Source: Xenoacremonium recifei (taxonomy: Eukaryota; Ascomycota; Sordariomycetes; Hypocreales; Nectriaceae). From it: 64,000 nt of DNA. The notes beneath the pieces were generated by a model. It had not been told where the DNA came from. It ran no database searches and saw nothing but the letters and a program-made list of their open reading frames with translations. Below, piece after piece: positions 34,768 to 45,369 of this stretch. The first letter of the stretch is position 1, and every line of letters begins with the position of its first letter. The position numbers were made by a program, and so were the translations under genes. The stretch spans positions 186,001 to 250,000 of the forward strand of contig WOFQ01000041.1 in the NCBI GenBank assembly GCA_012184525.1, in the 5' to 3' direction.

Positions 34768-35083
34768 ATGCCTTCCAGCACCAATACCTCTCTCTACCTC
34801 CATGTAGATAACGACGTATCCAAAAATTGGGACGCTGTTCCGTCGTGAGTCCATATTCCTTCTTTCAATCCTTTCAGATCAAGCACTCACTTACCACCGC
34901 AAAAAAAGTGAGACGAGGATGCATCCCAGCACGTCTAAACAGGCATTGTCACGAGAAAAGGTTTATACCTTCTTGAACCAGTCACACAACAATGAGGCTG
35001 CTCGACCGGATCCCACTCCGTTCCTTAGTCAGATGAAGCTTGTCGAGGTTCCCTCGACCGAAGCTACTAGAGGCTCAGAGTAA
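34768..35083 (+). CDS. Small orphan protein, family member 2 (83 aa), one intron
   Basis: Exons are 34768-34844 and 34909-35083. The 64-nt phase-2 intron has GTGAGT and an acceptor preceded by seven A residues. The protein is hydrophilic, without a signal or membrane segment. The C-terminal half reads LSREKVYTFLNQ, then a spacer with NNEAARPDPTPFLSQMKLVE. Aligned from LS onward with member 1 it needs no gap over about 30 residues, and both have 21 residues from the base of the helix to Asp-Pro. Exon 1 is 77 nt, exactly as in member 3. The short size means prediction pipelines would easily miss it. Confidence 0.72.
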
Positions 35084-35554
35084 CGCCGTAGGACTGTACA
35101 CAATGACCGCGTGGTGTAGCTATGGTGTTTCTCCACGGGCAAGGATATCCTGGGGACGAGAATAACAATATCATTTATATATGTCTATACTCTTATACTA
35201 AAGCTTCAACGATGCAGCTGTCTTTCAACAATTGGAAGTTTTGTGGCTCCGATCGATTCTTGCGACTCCACGGAGTCAAAGCACTCAAAATCGCTTCAAG
35301 ACAATTTGACGCTTGTGACTGTGCTCCATGTCAGCAGCCAGATACCAGCATAATCGACATTAGCTCAACGTTTGAAGACAATTTGCCTATGAACGAACAC
35401 CTGGCTCTGTTCAGGGGCTACTCAGGACTAGATCTGAAGTAGAAACTCAATAGGAGTGTATCAATAACCTGCCATTTGGTTGTGAGTGTCGAAGACGGAG
35501 CTGAGGGGATGCGCCGGTCCTTGAGGCTACCCACTCCGGAGCCTGCGTAATCCA
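35084..35554. other. Intergenic, no gene supported
   Basis: A frame of about 100 codons here (35122-35442) has no motif and no ATG context of note. I see nothing else before the inverted repeat. Confidence 0.45.
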
Positions 35555-35687
35555 TTTCGGTTCGAAGTGGTGTGCTTAAACCAGTCGTTACCCTATACCA
35601 ATTGCTGCTTCTATATGATTAGGCCAGCAAGAAGCAGCAATTGGTATAGGGTAACGACTGGTTTAAGCACACCACTTCGAACCGAAA
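35555..35687. repeat. Perfect inverted repeat, 58-bp arms with 17-nt spacer
   Basis: Left arm 35555-35612 and right arm 35630-35687 are exact reverse complements over 58 bases, separated by 17 nt (35613-35629). Transcribed RNA from either strand would form a long hairpin. No target-site duplication is obvious at the ends. It lies between small orphan gene 2 and the C2H2 gene. Confidence 0.95.
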
Positions 35688-36016
35688 ACACCATTTGCGT
35701 CAGTGTTTTCAGCTAAAACAGCAATTTGATTCTGCATTGTCTCACTCTTTCGAACTAGAAAATTGGTTTCTCCGTGATATTGATCTTGAAAAGGGTTCCA
35801 AAAAGGAAACAGCCTCTCAGTCAGAATGACCATACAGAAGAAAGTCTTGAAGCTGTATTTCTGGGAAATGTATCTGTAGTTCGTGTGTACCCCTAGGTCC
35901 AATCTCTATCTCCGATCCGTTAATCATCAAGTCATCAGTTCCTAAAGTCATAATCCATGTGTACCAGAACACCGTCCCCCCCTCTTGTCTAATCCTACAA
36001 CGACTACTCCTGATAA

Positions 36017-36670
36017 TCAGGGAGTGTTCAACCCATGGGCCGTTCGCAAATGGCGCTCATAGTTATCTTTCCTGGAGTAACGATGGCCCAGTTCAGCCTT
36101 CTTGCAGCCTGGTACTTCACACTTCCACCCCTCGCCTTCTTTCTTGTAGTGCGTGCGCACGTGGCGGTTGAGATCTTTCTGTGTTGCAAAGATACGCTCG
36201 CAGCCGGGGAATAGGCAAGGAAAGCATTTGACGTGGTACTTTTGGTGCTTTCTGTGGCATGAATTAGCTATCTATAACTCCGGCCCGCCAAAGTCGAGCA
36301 GGGTGAACAAGGCGAAGGTTTCAACTTACGCTAGATCGGATGGCCGACGGAAGGTCTTTCCACATTGACACGTATTGGGATCGCGGGCCTCGGCAGTTGG
36401 TATTGGAGTCCAGCCGGAGGAGCTGGGGCCTGATGAGGATGAAGCCGCCCAACTTGGAGACTCTGGGCCACCGTACTCGGAGGCCGCGCTCGATGCTGAC
36501 GTCCATAACGATTGGGAAGTGCCGCTTTCAGGGCTGCGATAGGAATAGTCGTAGCTACTCGTGCTGGATCGACGGTGGAAGGGCTCGTCTCTGGCTCGGG
36601 CAGCTGAAGATTGAGAGAAGGCAGCTCGGTTTTGGGCCGCTAGATGGGGGTGCATGAGATAGGACGACAT
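36017..36670 (-). CDS. C2H2 zinc finger protein, 191 aa, one intron
   Basis: Exons are 36670-36330 and 36251-36017. The 78-nt phase-2 intron splits the first finger between SDLA and KHQKYH. The N-terminal 95 residues are Ser/Ala/Tyr rich and probably disordered. Finger 1 (C101, C103, H116, H120; CQCGKTFRRPSDLAKH) is compact. Finger 2 follows at about residue 123 (CLFPGCERIFATQKDLNRHVRTH). Finger 3 follows at about residue 155 (WKCEVPGCKKAELGHRYSRKDNYERHLRTAHG) with a longer Cys-His spacing. It is therefore likely a nuclear DNA-binding regulator. The start MSSYLMHPH is the first ATG. The target pathway is unknown, and there is no obvious partner gene beside it. Confidence 0.9.
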
Positions 36671-37367
36671 TGTCAACTTGTGTACTGTCTGGGGAATGAT
36701 CTGCTTGCCGGTTTCCTAATGATAGTCGATTGAGCGCAGGTTTGCATCATCGCAAGTGAAAGTGGCATAGAGCGAGATAATTAAGTAGCATTGAGCAGAG
36801 CATCATGACGAGAGAAGAGTCAAGTAGAACCCAAGGTACCTGCAAGCCTGACGATTGCCTTGCGCAGAAGCGGAAGACGTGCATCGACGAAGAATCCCAG
36901 AACCTAGGCGATGTTGGGCATTTCGGGCCATGCCCGCATAATGCAATGCCAGCCAACGGCTCTGCGCTGTCAACTCAAGATTGCAGGGCTCTGGACAACA
37001 GCTCTCGGCTCGTCGAGTCCACATCAGACAAGACAGCAGATGAGGCGCAGGTATTTAATACCTAACGTTTGGGATCGGTAGGGCGCCTTGGAATCGTCAG
37101 AGCGTGTCAGCGCGTGTCAGAGCCTTACACTGATGCCCAACGCCCAACGCGCTAAGAAGCTTTCGACTGGCTCAGCTGTGCAGTGAAGCGGCCAACAAAC
37201 CGCGTCACGAGGCGCTGATATGTGTCCATGCGTGCCCAATCATTTCTTGAGGCTCTTGGGTTCCAGGGAAAATCACGGGGCGTCCAGCTGGTCGGGACTC
37301 AGCTTTGTAGGCTGTGCCTGCGGGGGACGAGGCTCGGGCTCTTGTTGCTTCCGGCGTTATCATCGGC
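36671..37367. other. Intergenic, no gene seen
   Basis: About 0.7 kb upstream of the C2H2 gene. It probably contains its promoter and leader. No other structure was noted. Confidence 0.5.
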
Positions 37368-38650
37368 TCAAAGAGTAGCCAGTAAGAGTTGGAGTTCTCG
37401 GATTTGGGGTCCAAAAGCCGGCAGGATTTCGTAATCATTCTTGCTCTTCGATGACAAGACGGACACGTCAGCGAAGAGAGTCGCGTGCCTGACAACGTCG
37501 CAGCGAGGTGCTTGTAGGAGTAAGCGATGGAGCTCAGCATCGATCTCGAGACCGAAACAGGTCTTTGAAAGTCTGGCTAGAAACTGTCAGCTTCATTGCA
37601 CATCCAGGCTTCTCGCTGCTGCGCTCTTGGCTTCGTGCACTCACCCGAGTTCGCAGTATGTCATAATAGCCCCCTAGCAAACTGAAATCTCGAGTCTCAG
37701 TCTCAAAGAGGTCTTCTCGCACGATCCGGAAACGAATCTCTTGTGGCTGTGGTGGGCGTCGGGGGAGAATCGCAGCTGAAGCAGACGCAGTGTGCAGGCC
37801 AGACGAAGTCTCAAACCCGGGCTTGGGCTTCTTGTAGCACAGGCTGGGAGACGTAGACGAGGAAAACGGAAGGTGTCGTAGTTAGCCCTCTCGAATAGAA
37901 GCGGATTCCAGCCTGGAGACGAAAACTAGGACCTTGTACGGCCTCGTCGTAGCCATCCGTTCGAAGATCCACGAAGACCTAGGGCTCAAAGATGTCTCCG
38001 TCGGTGTGGGAGGGCAGCTAGGTAAAGGGAGGTCCTTCAGGGTGAACGTTAAGGGGCGTGGCGGACAGACTCGAGATTGGCAAAGGCGACGGGAGCCCCC
38101 GTGGCGTTGCTAGATTCCTCGGACTCGTAGATATGGGAGCTCTTCCAGCTAGAGAAGGCAATCAAGTTGTCAGAGTCCTCAAAAGATAACAGGACAGCCC
38201 CAGTGATGGTTCCGATCGCGTCCGGCGTCACCGTTGAAGGTGAAGGACGAGTGTCGACGCTGAGAATAGGGGGGCAGCTCTCCTGTCGGCCGTGAATAGG
38301 GGTCTAGGAAACCATCAAAGCCAAAGACAACGATGCACTGATGGCTTGTGAGGTTGTTTTCGATGACTCTTCTGATGGGACGATCGAAGGCGATGCAGTG
38401 GTGGGCGCAGCCCAGCCGTAGACAGGCCAATGTTTTCGAGAGCACAGACACGGGGATTCGAAACAAGGACCTCCGAGGCTTCTGGCGTCTGCAAAACCGT
38501 CCAGAAATCGAGATATCTTTGATGCAATGATGGGAAAGCCCGCGTAAATGATGGGTTTGCAGTAGCTGAGATGGTAGGATGGACGAGAGAAGGACGAGAA
38601 TTTGCGAGGAGGCTGCTGTTGGGGATCGCGTTTGACCCCGAAGCCAAACA
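37368..38650 (-). pseudogene. Decayed gene of unknown function, several frameshifts and TAG codons
   Basis: The minus strand shows protein-like sequence that moves between frames. In order from 38650 it reads QRYLDFWTVLQTPEASEVLV, FDRPIRRVIENNLTSHQ, STVTPDAIGTITGAVLLSFE, DIFEP then TAG then VFVDLRTDGYDEAVQG, RLQAGIRFYSRGL, and RFRIVREDLFETETRDF. A normal 60-nt intron (GTGAGT...CTGACAG, with GCTGAC near its end) follows the segment DFSLLGGYYDILRTR. The last part has FGLEIDAELHRLLLQAPRCD and ends in LLLATL at a TGA at 37368. At least two in-frame TAG codons sit where CAG would fit, and there are two or more single-base frame changes, one at a GGG run near 37815. I do not recognise the family. 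Assembly error could explain single-base shifts but not all the lesions. Confidence 0.5.
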
Positions 38651-41497
38651 AGGCGTCGGACGCCTTACGAGTTCGACCGGCGGGAGACAGATTCCACTGA
38701 CCGCCCTTTACAGCCTCCAAAGACCCTCGCTGCGCCGCTGTTCTGTTTTTCCTAATGGCTCGCGGGCGCGACCACCGAGGGGGCCGATTTGTAGGCCTGG
38801 CGGTTAACCCACCCCCCTTCAATCCGCGAAGCTCTAGGAGGTCCGGTGAGAACACAGATGCGACGACTCCATCAAGCCACATTTCCTCATCCCGTGTCCC
38901 TAATCAAAGCTTCTCCTGCTTGCGGCATTCTGGATGCGTGAACCGGGGGGGTGGGGTGTCAGGAGCAGGGCGACCACGAGAAGAGAGAGAACAGGATGCG
39001 CAAGTTCAATCAAGGACCAGCTGGGAGCGAGGGCATCGTGCCAAGGTTTCCCTTGCCGCTCGCCGAGCCTGGAATTTCGTCTCGTTGGTCTGTGATACCC
39101 GTTTACGGTTGTCGCAGGGGTCAGCAACAACGTCTGCTGCAACAGAGGGAGGAAAGAGAGAAGAAGGAACGAGATAGGGAACAGCAGAAACACAGAGAGC
39201 CTAATTTGAACGATCGCCGAGCTCTGTAAGCGAAGTCTCGTGCTGTAGCCTAGTTTCATAGCGCCGAAGTCAACCGCCACACCAATCCCTCAGTGACGGT
39301 TGCGGCGACTCATGAGCCACTCGTCCAAGCGAGAGTACGTGTACCTGCGGCAGCTCACGGAAGAGAACCGGAGCATCGGGTTCTACCACCCGGTTGTCTG
39401 AGACTTTGTCTTACGTTTGCCTGGTGTCTCAGTTGATTTTCCACTGGCTAGAATTTTCCGCGTGCCAGCAGCGGCGAGGCAGATTCATCAGCCCGGCCGC
39501 TCATAACACGCCGTGACTTGCGACCAAACTAGCTGCCGAGGCTTCACCATCAACAGTAGGGCCAGGCAGCTGGTTTGCCTGTCTCTCGCCTGATATTCAT
39601 CGTATGTCTGCGAGTGTCGGCTAGAAGGTTCCGGGACAGCTCGGGCTTCGTTGTTTTCGGCGAGAGACTGGAATGTGGGCGCCTCCGTAATCCTGTGGCT
39701 TGCCCTTCTACTTCACTTCGGTATGGTAGAGCAGGTTCCGGGCAATGCGATTCAGTGACGGTGCTGTTGGGGCTAAGTTTCCGATGAACCCCTCCTCCTC
39801 CCCTCCCCTATTATGGGTCGAGGGTGCCAGACACATCCAGGTAATCAGCTGAAAACCCAGGTCCCGATACTCTACCACCTCTTACGGACCCCAAATTCAC
39901 CGAATCTGCCTTGTGACTTCGCACAAGTCTTGCTGTCGAAATGAGTGCCCCATCTCAAGCTGCATAAGAGCCAGAGGAGCTATCACGGGAGCGCATCCTA
40001 GTAGAACGCGGCTCGTCACACACGCCCCCGCCCTCGTGGCGACCAGAAGTCAAGGAAGCGTGCTTTATGAGTCAGTCTTGGAGAGTTGGGGCACGCCGGA
40101 CGTACGAATGCATCCCCGCGAGTGCTTAAGTCTCCGCTCCGTGTCCCGGGGCCTTTGGGCCTGGCAATCGCAGCTGGACGGCACGGAGCCTCCCCGCGCG
40201 CCCCATTGTGGGACAGAATGCGCGATGCTACGGAGTTATTCCAGCTGAAGCCGCTCCAAAAGGAACTAGATCAACATCACTGTCACATCCGGGGACCAGG
40301 GCCCTTGAGCTATCCGGAGCATGGGCATGAGCCCTTGTGAGACTGGCTCCGCCGCTGCAGGACTAGGTCAGTGGGATGGAATGCCACTGCGAAGTAGCAG
40401 CACCCAGAGGCTTGGGACGTTAGTGGGCTTGCGAGACACTTGCATGGGGAGGGCAGTAACCCTAGTACCTAGTATCATTACTCGGGCAAATTAGTAGCGA
40501 GCAACTGCAGGTGTGATCTCAAAGATGCCGCGTGAGGAGGGAAGATACAGCCGTAATTCTACGAAAGGGATGGAATGTTGGATCATCCCGCTGCCTTGTT
40601 CTTGTTCTGGAGCCTGAAACGATCAACATGACTGACTTTCAGGGCATTCTTGAGCGACGCCAGCGGGCGCCAAGTATTATTCACTTTATCTTCGGCCCCG
40701 CTGGTCCTCGGAGCCGGTCGACTTCAGCCCACCTCTCTCCCGGCATTGTTAATAGTGCTTCCGGGGCCTCTCAGGGCGCTTCGGCATCCATGTTAGCATT
40801 CCATACCCCCAGGATTTCATGCACGCTTGTGACACCGGCGCTGTAATTCCCAAGACCGATGGTTCGGCCCGTGAGGCGGACGGCGCCAGTCTAAAGTAGT
40901 TTTCCAGTGACGTGTTCGAAAATTTCTTGTAGGCGAGCATCATACGAGACGAGTGCGCTTCCCACATTTCCCCTGAGTTGTGCAGAATAGTATACAATAA
41001 GTGTTCCAGAGCAAGACATGCATGGTTTAGCCAAAAGAAATGGAAATATCTAAAGGGAAACTAAGCCATTTTGGTATGCAGATAAAAAAAAACAACACCC
41101 CAGGAAGTCATCCGGCTCATATAAGAATTGGAAAAACGAAACATTTAAAAATAGCAACCATCCGAACCGGTTTCGAGCCCCGTAGGGCGGGAATTCCGTG
41201 TGACTGGTTTCGCCACGTACTGCAGCAGACTTGATCCTGCACCCCAACGAACTGCAGATGTCTCGGAGCACACCTGGTCGTCCTGCGCGGCGTCGAGGAG
41301 GATCATCGCAGAGGTACTTGGATACGGAAAGCTGAAAGTCAATTGTTGTCATTACAAATTGGTAAGCAGTACAAAATTGCGGTTAAATTTCCCATAATTT
41401 TTCTCGTATCCTCCAAAGACCTTCCCCTCCATCATGATCCAATCACCAGGAGCCAACATCAAGCGGATCTACGTTGTTCCACATTCCCCCAATCTAA
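38651..41497. other. Gene-poor 2.8 kb, nothing supported
   Basis: The sequence is fairly GC-rich with several open frames of 100-190 codons. They overlap in all frames and show no motif, signal peptide or splice structure. A frame at 38304-38882 on the minus strand overlaps the decayed gene above in another frame and is probably chance. Confidence 0.4.
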
Positions 41498-41812
41498 TCA
41501 CAACTTGCTATCACGGCCTCGGATCAAGTCTCCAGTAGTTTGGGCGTCGCTGGTATCGAAAACCTTCAGCCGATTGAGATACGCAGCAGGGTCCGAAGAG
41601 GTCTCCTTCACATATGCGGAAATGCTGTCTTCTGACAGCTCGCATGAAACTTCGGGCTGCTTCTCCGTCTTGCCTCTGCAGTAAGAAGTGAGTGTATGTT
41701 CGAAAGGAAAGACAAAGCAGAGAAAGGTGACTAACGCGAGAGCCATATTGCGAGTGACTGTAGGGGTGGTCTCTTCATGGGCGTGGGGAGAGGTGGTGGC
41801 GCTGTGAGACAT
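41498..41812 (-). CDS. Small orphan protein, family member 3 (84 aa), one intron
   Basis: Exons are 41812-41736 and 41675-41498. The 60-nt phase-2 intron has a GTTAGT donor and CTGCAG acceptor and joins NMALA to GKTEKQ. Unspliced, the intron adds a hydrophobic run that would look like a membrane segment; the spliced product is hydrophilic. The motif reads ELSEDSISAYVKET, then SDPAAYLNRLKVFD, matching member 1 in ISAY and DPA-YL-R. Compared with members 1 and 2 the spacer before Asp-Pro is shorter, so this copy is the most diverged. A TATA box lies about 187 bp upstream. It is oriented opposite to the other two members. Confidence 0.72.
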   Translation of the reverse strand: MSHSATTSPHAHEETTPTVTRNMALALVTFLCFVFPFEHTLTSYCRGKTEKQPEVSCELSEDSISAYVKETSSDPAAYLNRLKVFDTSDAQTTGDLIRGRDSKL

Positions 41813-41993
41813 CTTGATGTTCTCCAAACCAAGGTATGAATTGAAGGAGGACTGTGATCGAACGAGGGAAGGAGGAGACTGCAGTGTACAGTAACAAGGT
41901 GCCTGATAAAGGGAGGCTCTTGGTCTGAAGCGGAGTGTGTCTGAGGTCTTGAGTTGTTGATTGAAGTTGAACAGCTTGGGTAGGAAGGCTTCT

Positions 41994-41999
41994 TTATAT
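41994..41999 (-). promoter_or_regulatory. TATA box of small orphan gene 3
   Basis: TATAAA on the minus strand lies about 187 bp before the ATG at 41812. The spacing resembles that of member 2. Confidence 0.45.
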
Positions 42000-42734
42000 G
42001 TGTGACGGGAGGACTGTCTTCTGACTGAGAGTCAGTACCTGACGAGTCAAATTCACTATTGGACCTTACATCCATGTTCCCTGATCGAAACGGAGCAGCT
42101 GATTACATGGGAGGCATTCGAAAAGAAACGAAGTCGGTGTGATAGTCAAAGAGACGTGCAGCAAGCCACCGAAGATCGGTTGAGCTGGACCATCTTACAC
42201 TCGCTCAAGCTAAACCTCACCTCACAACTAGGCGCGCTAACTCACCACCACCACCACACTGGGTCCGGTTATATCGCCCTCCCATACACACGGCTGCGCT
42301 GCCTATCTTCATCACTACCGAAACTCCACTCATTTCATCTCATGTCGGGGAAGAGGGGGCTGGGAGTTGGAACAGGGGAGGGGTGTGTGCCAGCGCGGCG
42401 CAGGACAAGGCCCGTTCCTCCCGTCGCTCGCCTCTTGTCCATCAGTAGCCGGCTTGCGCTAACAGGGGGCGCTTCAAGTCTAGAAGCATGGCAATTGGGG
42501 ATGCGCTGACTGAGTGGCTGGGGTTTGCGGGAAGGAAGTGTAATTGTAACATGTGCCTTGCCACGTATGTGCAATAGCGCGCCAAGAATCGTGAATTATG
42601 ACATGATCACTAGACATTGAGACGTCTACTTCGCTGAGGCTGCGCTGTCTGCCTCATTGCAAAGTTCTGATACATCGAATTACAATTCGAGCGACGCCCG
42701 CACTGGATACCCTACTTGGAGAAACGCTTGTCAT

Positions 42735-43085
42735 TGCTCGACTGCCGTGGCCACGTTGTCAAGTCTCATTTTCAAGCAGGGCTTTCTTTTCGGCCTCACC
42801 TCGATCTGCATCGGCTGCACCTCGATCTCAATTGGCCTCAGATCGATTGTTTCGGCCTCAACTTGGCCCTGCGTTTCCGGCGGCCTTGAACCAGTCTTTA
42901 ACGGCTTCAATCTGGGCCTGTACCCTTGAGCGGCCTCCGCTGGAGTGCGTTTGGGCCTCTCCTCGATCTTGATCCGCCTCGGCAAGATCTTTGCGACCTC
43001 ACCTTGGCTTTTCTCAATCTCAAATTTACCCTGATTTTTACCGGCCTCGACCTCTCCGACGACTTCCCAACCCTTGTCATTCATC
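42735..43085 (-). repeat. Degenerate repeat-rich open frame (Glu/Arg/Pro/Ile)
   Basis: The plus strand repeats short units of the type CGGCCTC or ACCTCGATCT at irregular spacing. Read on the minus strand this gives a low-complexity frame with IEVQPMQIEVRPK and similar runs (42731-43105). It has no other sign of a gene, so I record it as a decayed minisatellite. Confidence 0.5.
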
Positions 43086-43172
43086 CATGCTTTATGGTGG
43101 ACCACAGTCGGCTGATAGCCACTTCCCGTAAACTACTTAGCCACCCTTGCCAATCCAAGAAGACTTCGTGAG

Positions 43173-45190
43173 CGGTAGCAAAAAGCAATTATGGTTATTT
43201 TGATGGCCGATGGCTAGACTGACCGTCACCGCGGACAGGGAGATCCTTGCCGATTATGCACGCACAGACAATGGGCATGTCCTCGCGGCCTCGAACTCGC
43301 CTCGAACTCTCTCAACCTCCGTCAGGACATGATTTCTCAGGAAACGGAGCCGATATCCGGACACTCTGTAAGGATGGCCACCGTTGTGGGGATCATTTTC
43401 TCATTTCAGCTACTTGCAGAATCACAGGGCGTTGGCATGAGTCAGGCGTCACTCCCCGTGACCTGGGCAGTGGCCAGATTGTGAGCCCTCGAGACCCTCG
43501 GCCAAGCCCGCTCCTCTGCTGTCAACCTATCATATTTGGCCCATGTCTAAGCTTCTAAACCTGCCGTGTTCCATACGTTCGAAGAAGGTGGTCAGAAAAG
43601 AAATGACTCCGGGGCCTGAAAGCCAATGGTTGGGTGCTCTGCAATGCAGACTGCGGGTATTGAACCCGAAGTTGGAATTGGTTGTCTTTCTTGGTCGGGG
43701 CTGTCTGCAACATTGAGGGAGAGTGAATCAACAGCGTCCGTTTGCAGTAATCTAGGGAGCCATTGGGTCATCTGAAGCATTCAAGGGTTGCCGCTTTTCT
43801 TCCGTTTTGGTCCCCAATACTCTGGTTTGTAAAATCCAAATAGCAACAGCATTCAAAATATTAAATATCCAGCAACGAAAGCCTCAATGGAGTGCAGGCG
43901 CCTGAAATGCGCTGGCCATCGATCAATGTGGCGGTGTCCAAGGGAGTGCCCTCCCTAGTGGCGTGCCAACGGGAGAAACCTTGCCGCCGAACGCGCTGTT
44001 ACACCAGTCGGGGCGTCTCTTCGCTACCGGTCGGAGCGGACGTTCAGGCTTGAGGCATGGGTCGACAGGATCAACAGGAATATGCCATTGACAATTAATC
44101 AGCCAGCGTTTAATGCAGAGCCTTCAAGAAATGACGCCTCCAGACAGATCGTAACCTTGTAAGTCTTGCTTTCGCACGAGGAAAGATCGCTGTCAATCAT
44201 CTCTCTCTCCTTGAGGCCTGCATCATCAAGAGATACGTCGCCATATCATCTGGGCTGCACTTTCTGGCTTCGCGCTCTTCACTGCCCTTGTCCACGAACA
44301 CCTGACGTCAACCAACAAGGCGGTTATCCCTTCGCCAGCTCATCATATAGATATATCATTATCCGTACGATGAGTATTGGCTAGCCCAAGGTGAACCACT
44401 ACGCCGTTGCCGTCACAAACCCAGATCTCATGCCCATCACTACTCATAGGTTTCAATCTCCCTTGGATGAGTCTTCTTATGACCTGGGTCTGCATCATCT
44501 GACACCGGTGGGTGCGCAAGAAGCTCTTGGCCCGGGTCCTCTAACTTGCCTTCCACACAGGGGACCTACTGCTGAAGCAGTACTCGTCAACTATGACGTG
44601 GGTGAAGGCAAAAAACACCTGGCTTAGTGTAGGTCTGCGACCTTTTCCTAATGTAGGTCGTTTCTGGGAGACCGCCGCGCGAGAGAACCGCGACGATATA
44701 TACAAGACTCCGACAGGTTGTAGGAAGAGTCTCGGTAGGAGTCCCAGCATGCAGGTGAGAGAGAAATGACGTGGCTTGTGGAAAAGGCGTAGGGACGAGG
44801 TCGTCAATGGAGGAGGTCGACGGGGGACTGGAGAAGTCTGCCAATTACAATTCTCTGGGGAGTTCGCGTCTGAGGCGCTGGCTGTCAGGACAGCCGATTA
44901 AAATTAGCGAGTGATCCAGCCCTAAATTCCGACCACTCCTGAGCGTTGCATAACGAGATTGCACTCAAAAGATGTATAATCAATGGCAATAGTGGACGAC
45001 CCGAGTAGGAGTATGCGGTTTTCCTAGATCCTTGAAGGTGGATAACATCACGCTCATGATTTGAAACCACCTCAGTATGAGCCAGAATGGGAACCTTTCA
45101 ACTGAAATTCGCATTTACGGCTACGCAGCGTGGTAATATAGACTTCAAACAACAGCGACGACACTAGTTTTCTAATATTTCAAGTCCTTT
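43173..45190. other. Gene-poor 2 kb, nothing supported
   Basis: Only short frames without motifs are present. No tRNA, TIR or strong promoter pattern was recognised. Confidence 0.4.
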
Positions 45191-45198
45191 TACTTGAT

Positions 45199-45345
45199 AC
45201 CGCCTCGTTGCCGCCCTCGTTGCCGTCCTTGTTGCCGTCCTCGTTCCCGTCCTCGTTCCCGTCCTCGTCACCAACCTCGTAACCTGCCTCGTAACCTGCC
45301 TCGTAACCTGCCTCGTTACCTGCCTTTACCGTCCTCAATCCCAGC
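45199..45345 (+). repeat. 12-bp minisatellite, about 12 units (CCTCGTTNCCNN type)
   Basis: Tandem 12-bp units with the core CCTCGT run from about 45199 to 45345 and drift gradually along the array from GTTGCCGTCCTC to GTAACCTGCCTC. One frame gives an Arg/Pro-rich peptide, a by-product of the repeat. Confidence 0.8.
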
Positions 45346-45369
45346 TTCGAACCCGCCCAGAAAGGTCGT

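Noticed and set aside
35663..35902. 79-codon frame ending in the inverted repeat
   Set aside because: Its end is made of the hairpin arm and there is no support for a product.
38304..38882. 192-codon frame on the minus strand
   Set aside because: Basic, low-similarity sequence overlapping the decayed gene in another frame; probably chance.
41155..41235. TTCGAGCCCC-like T-arm sequence
   Set aside because: Flanking bases do not fold into the other tRNA arms.
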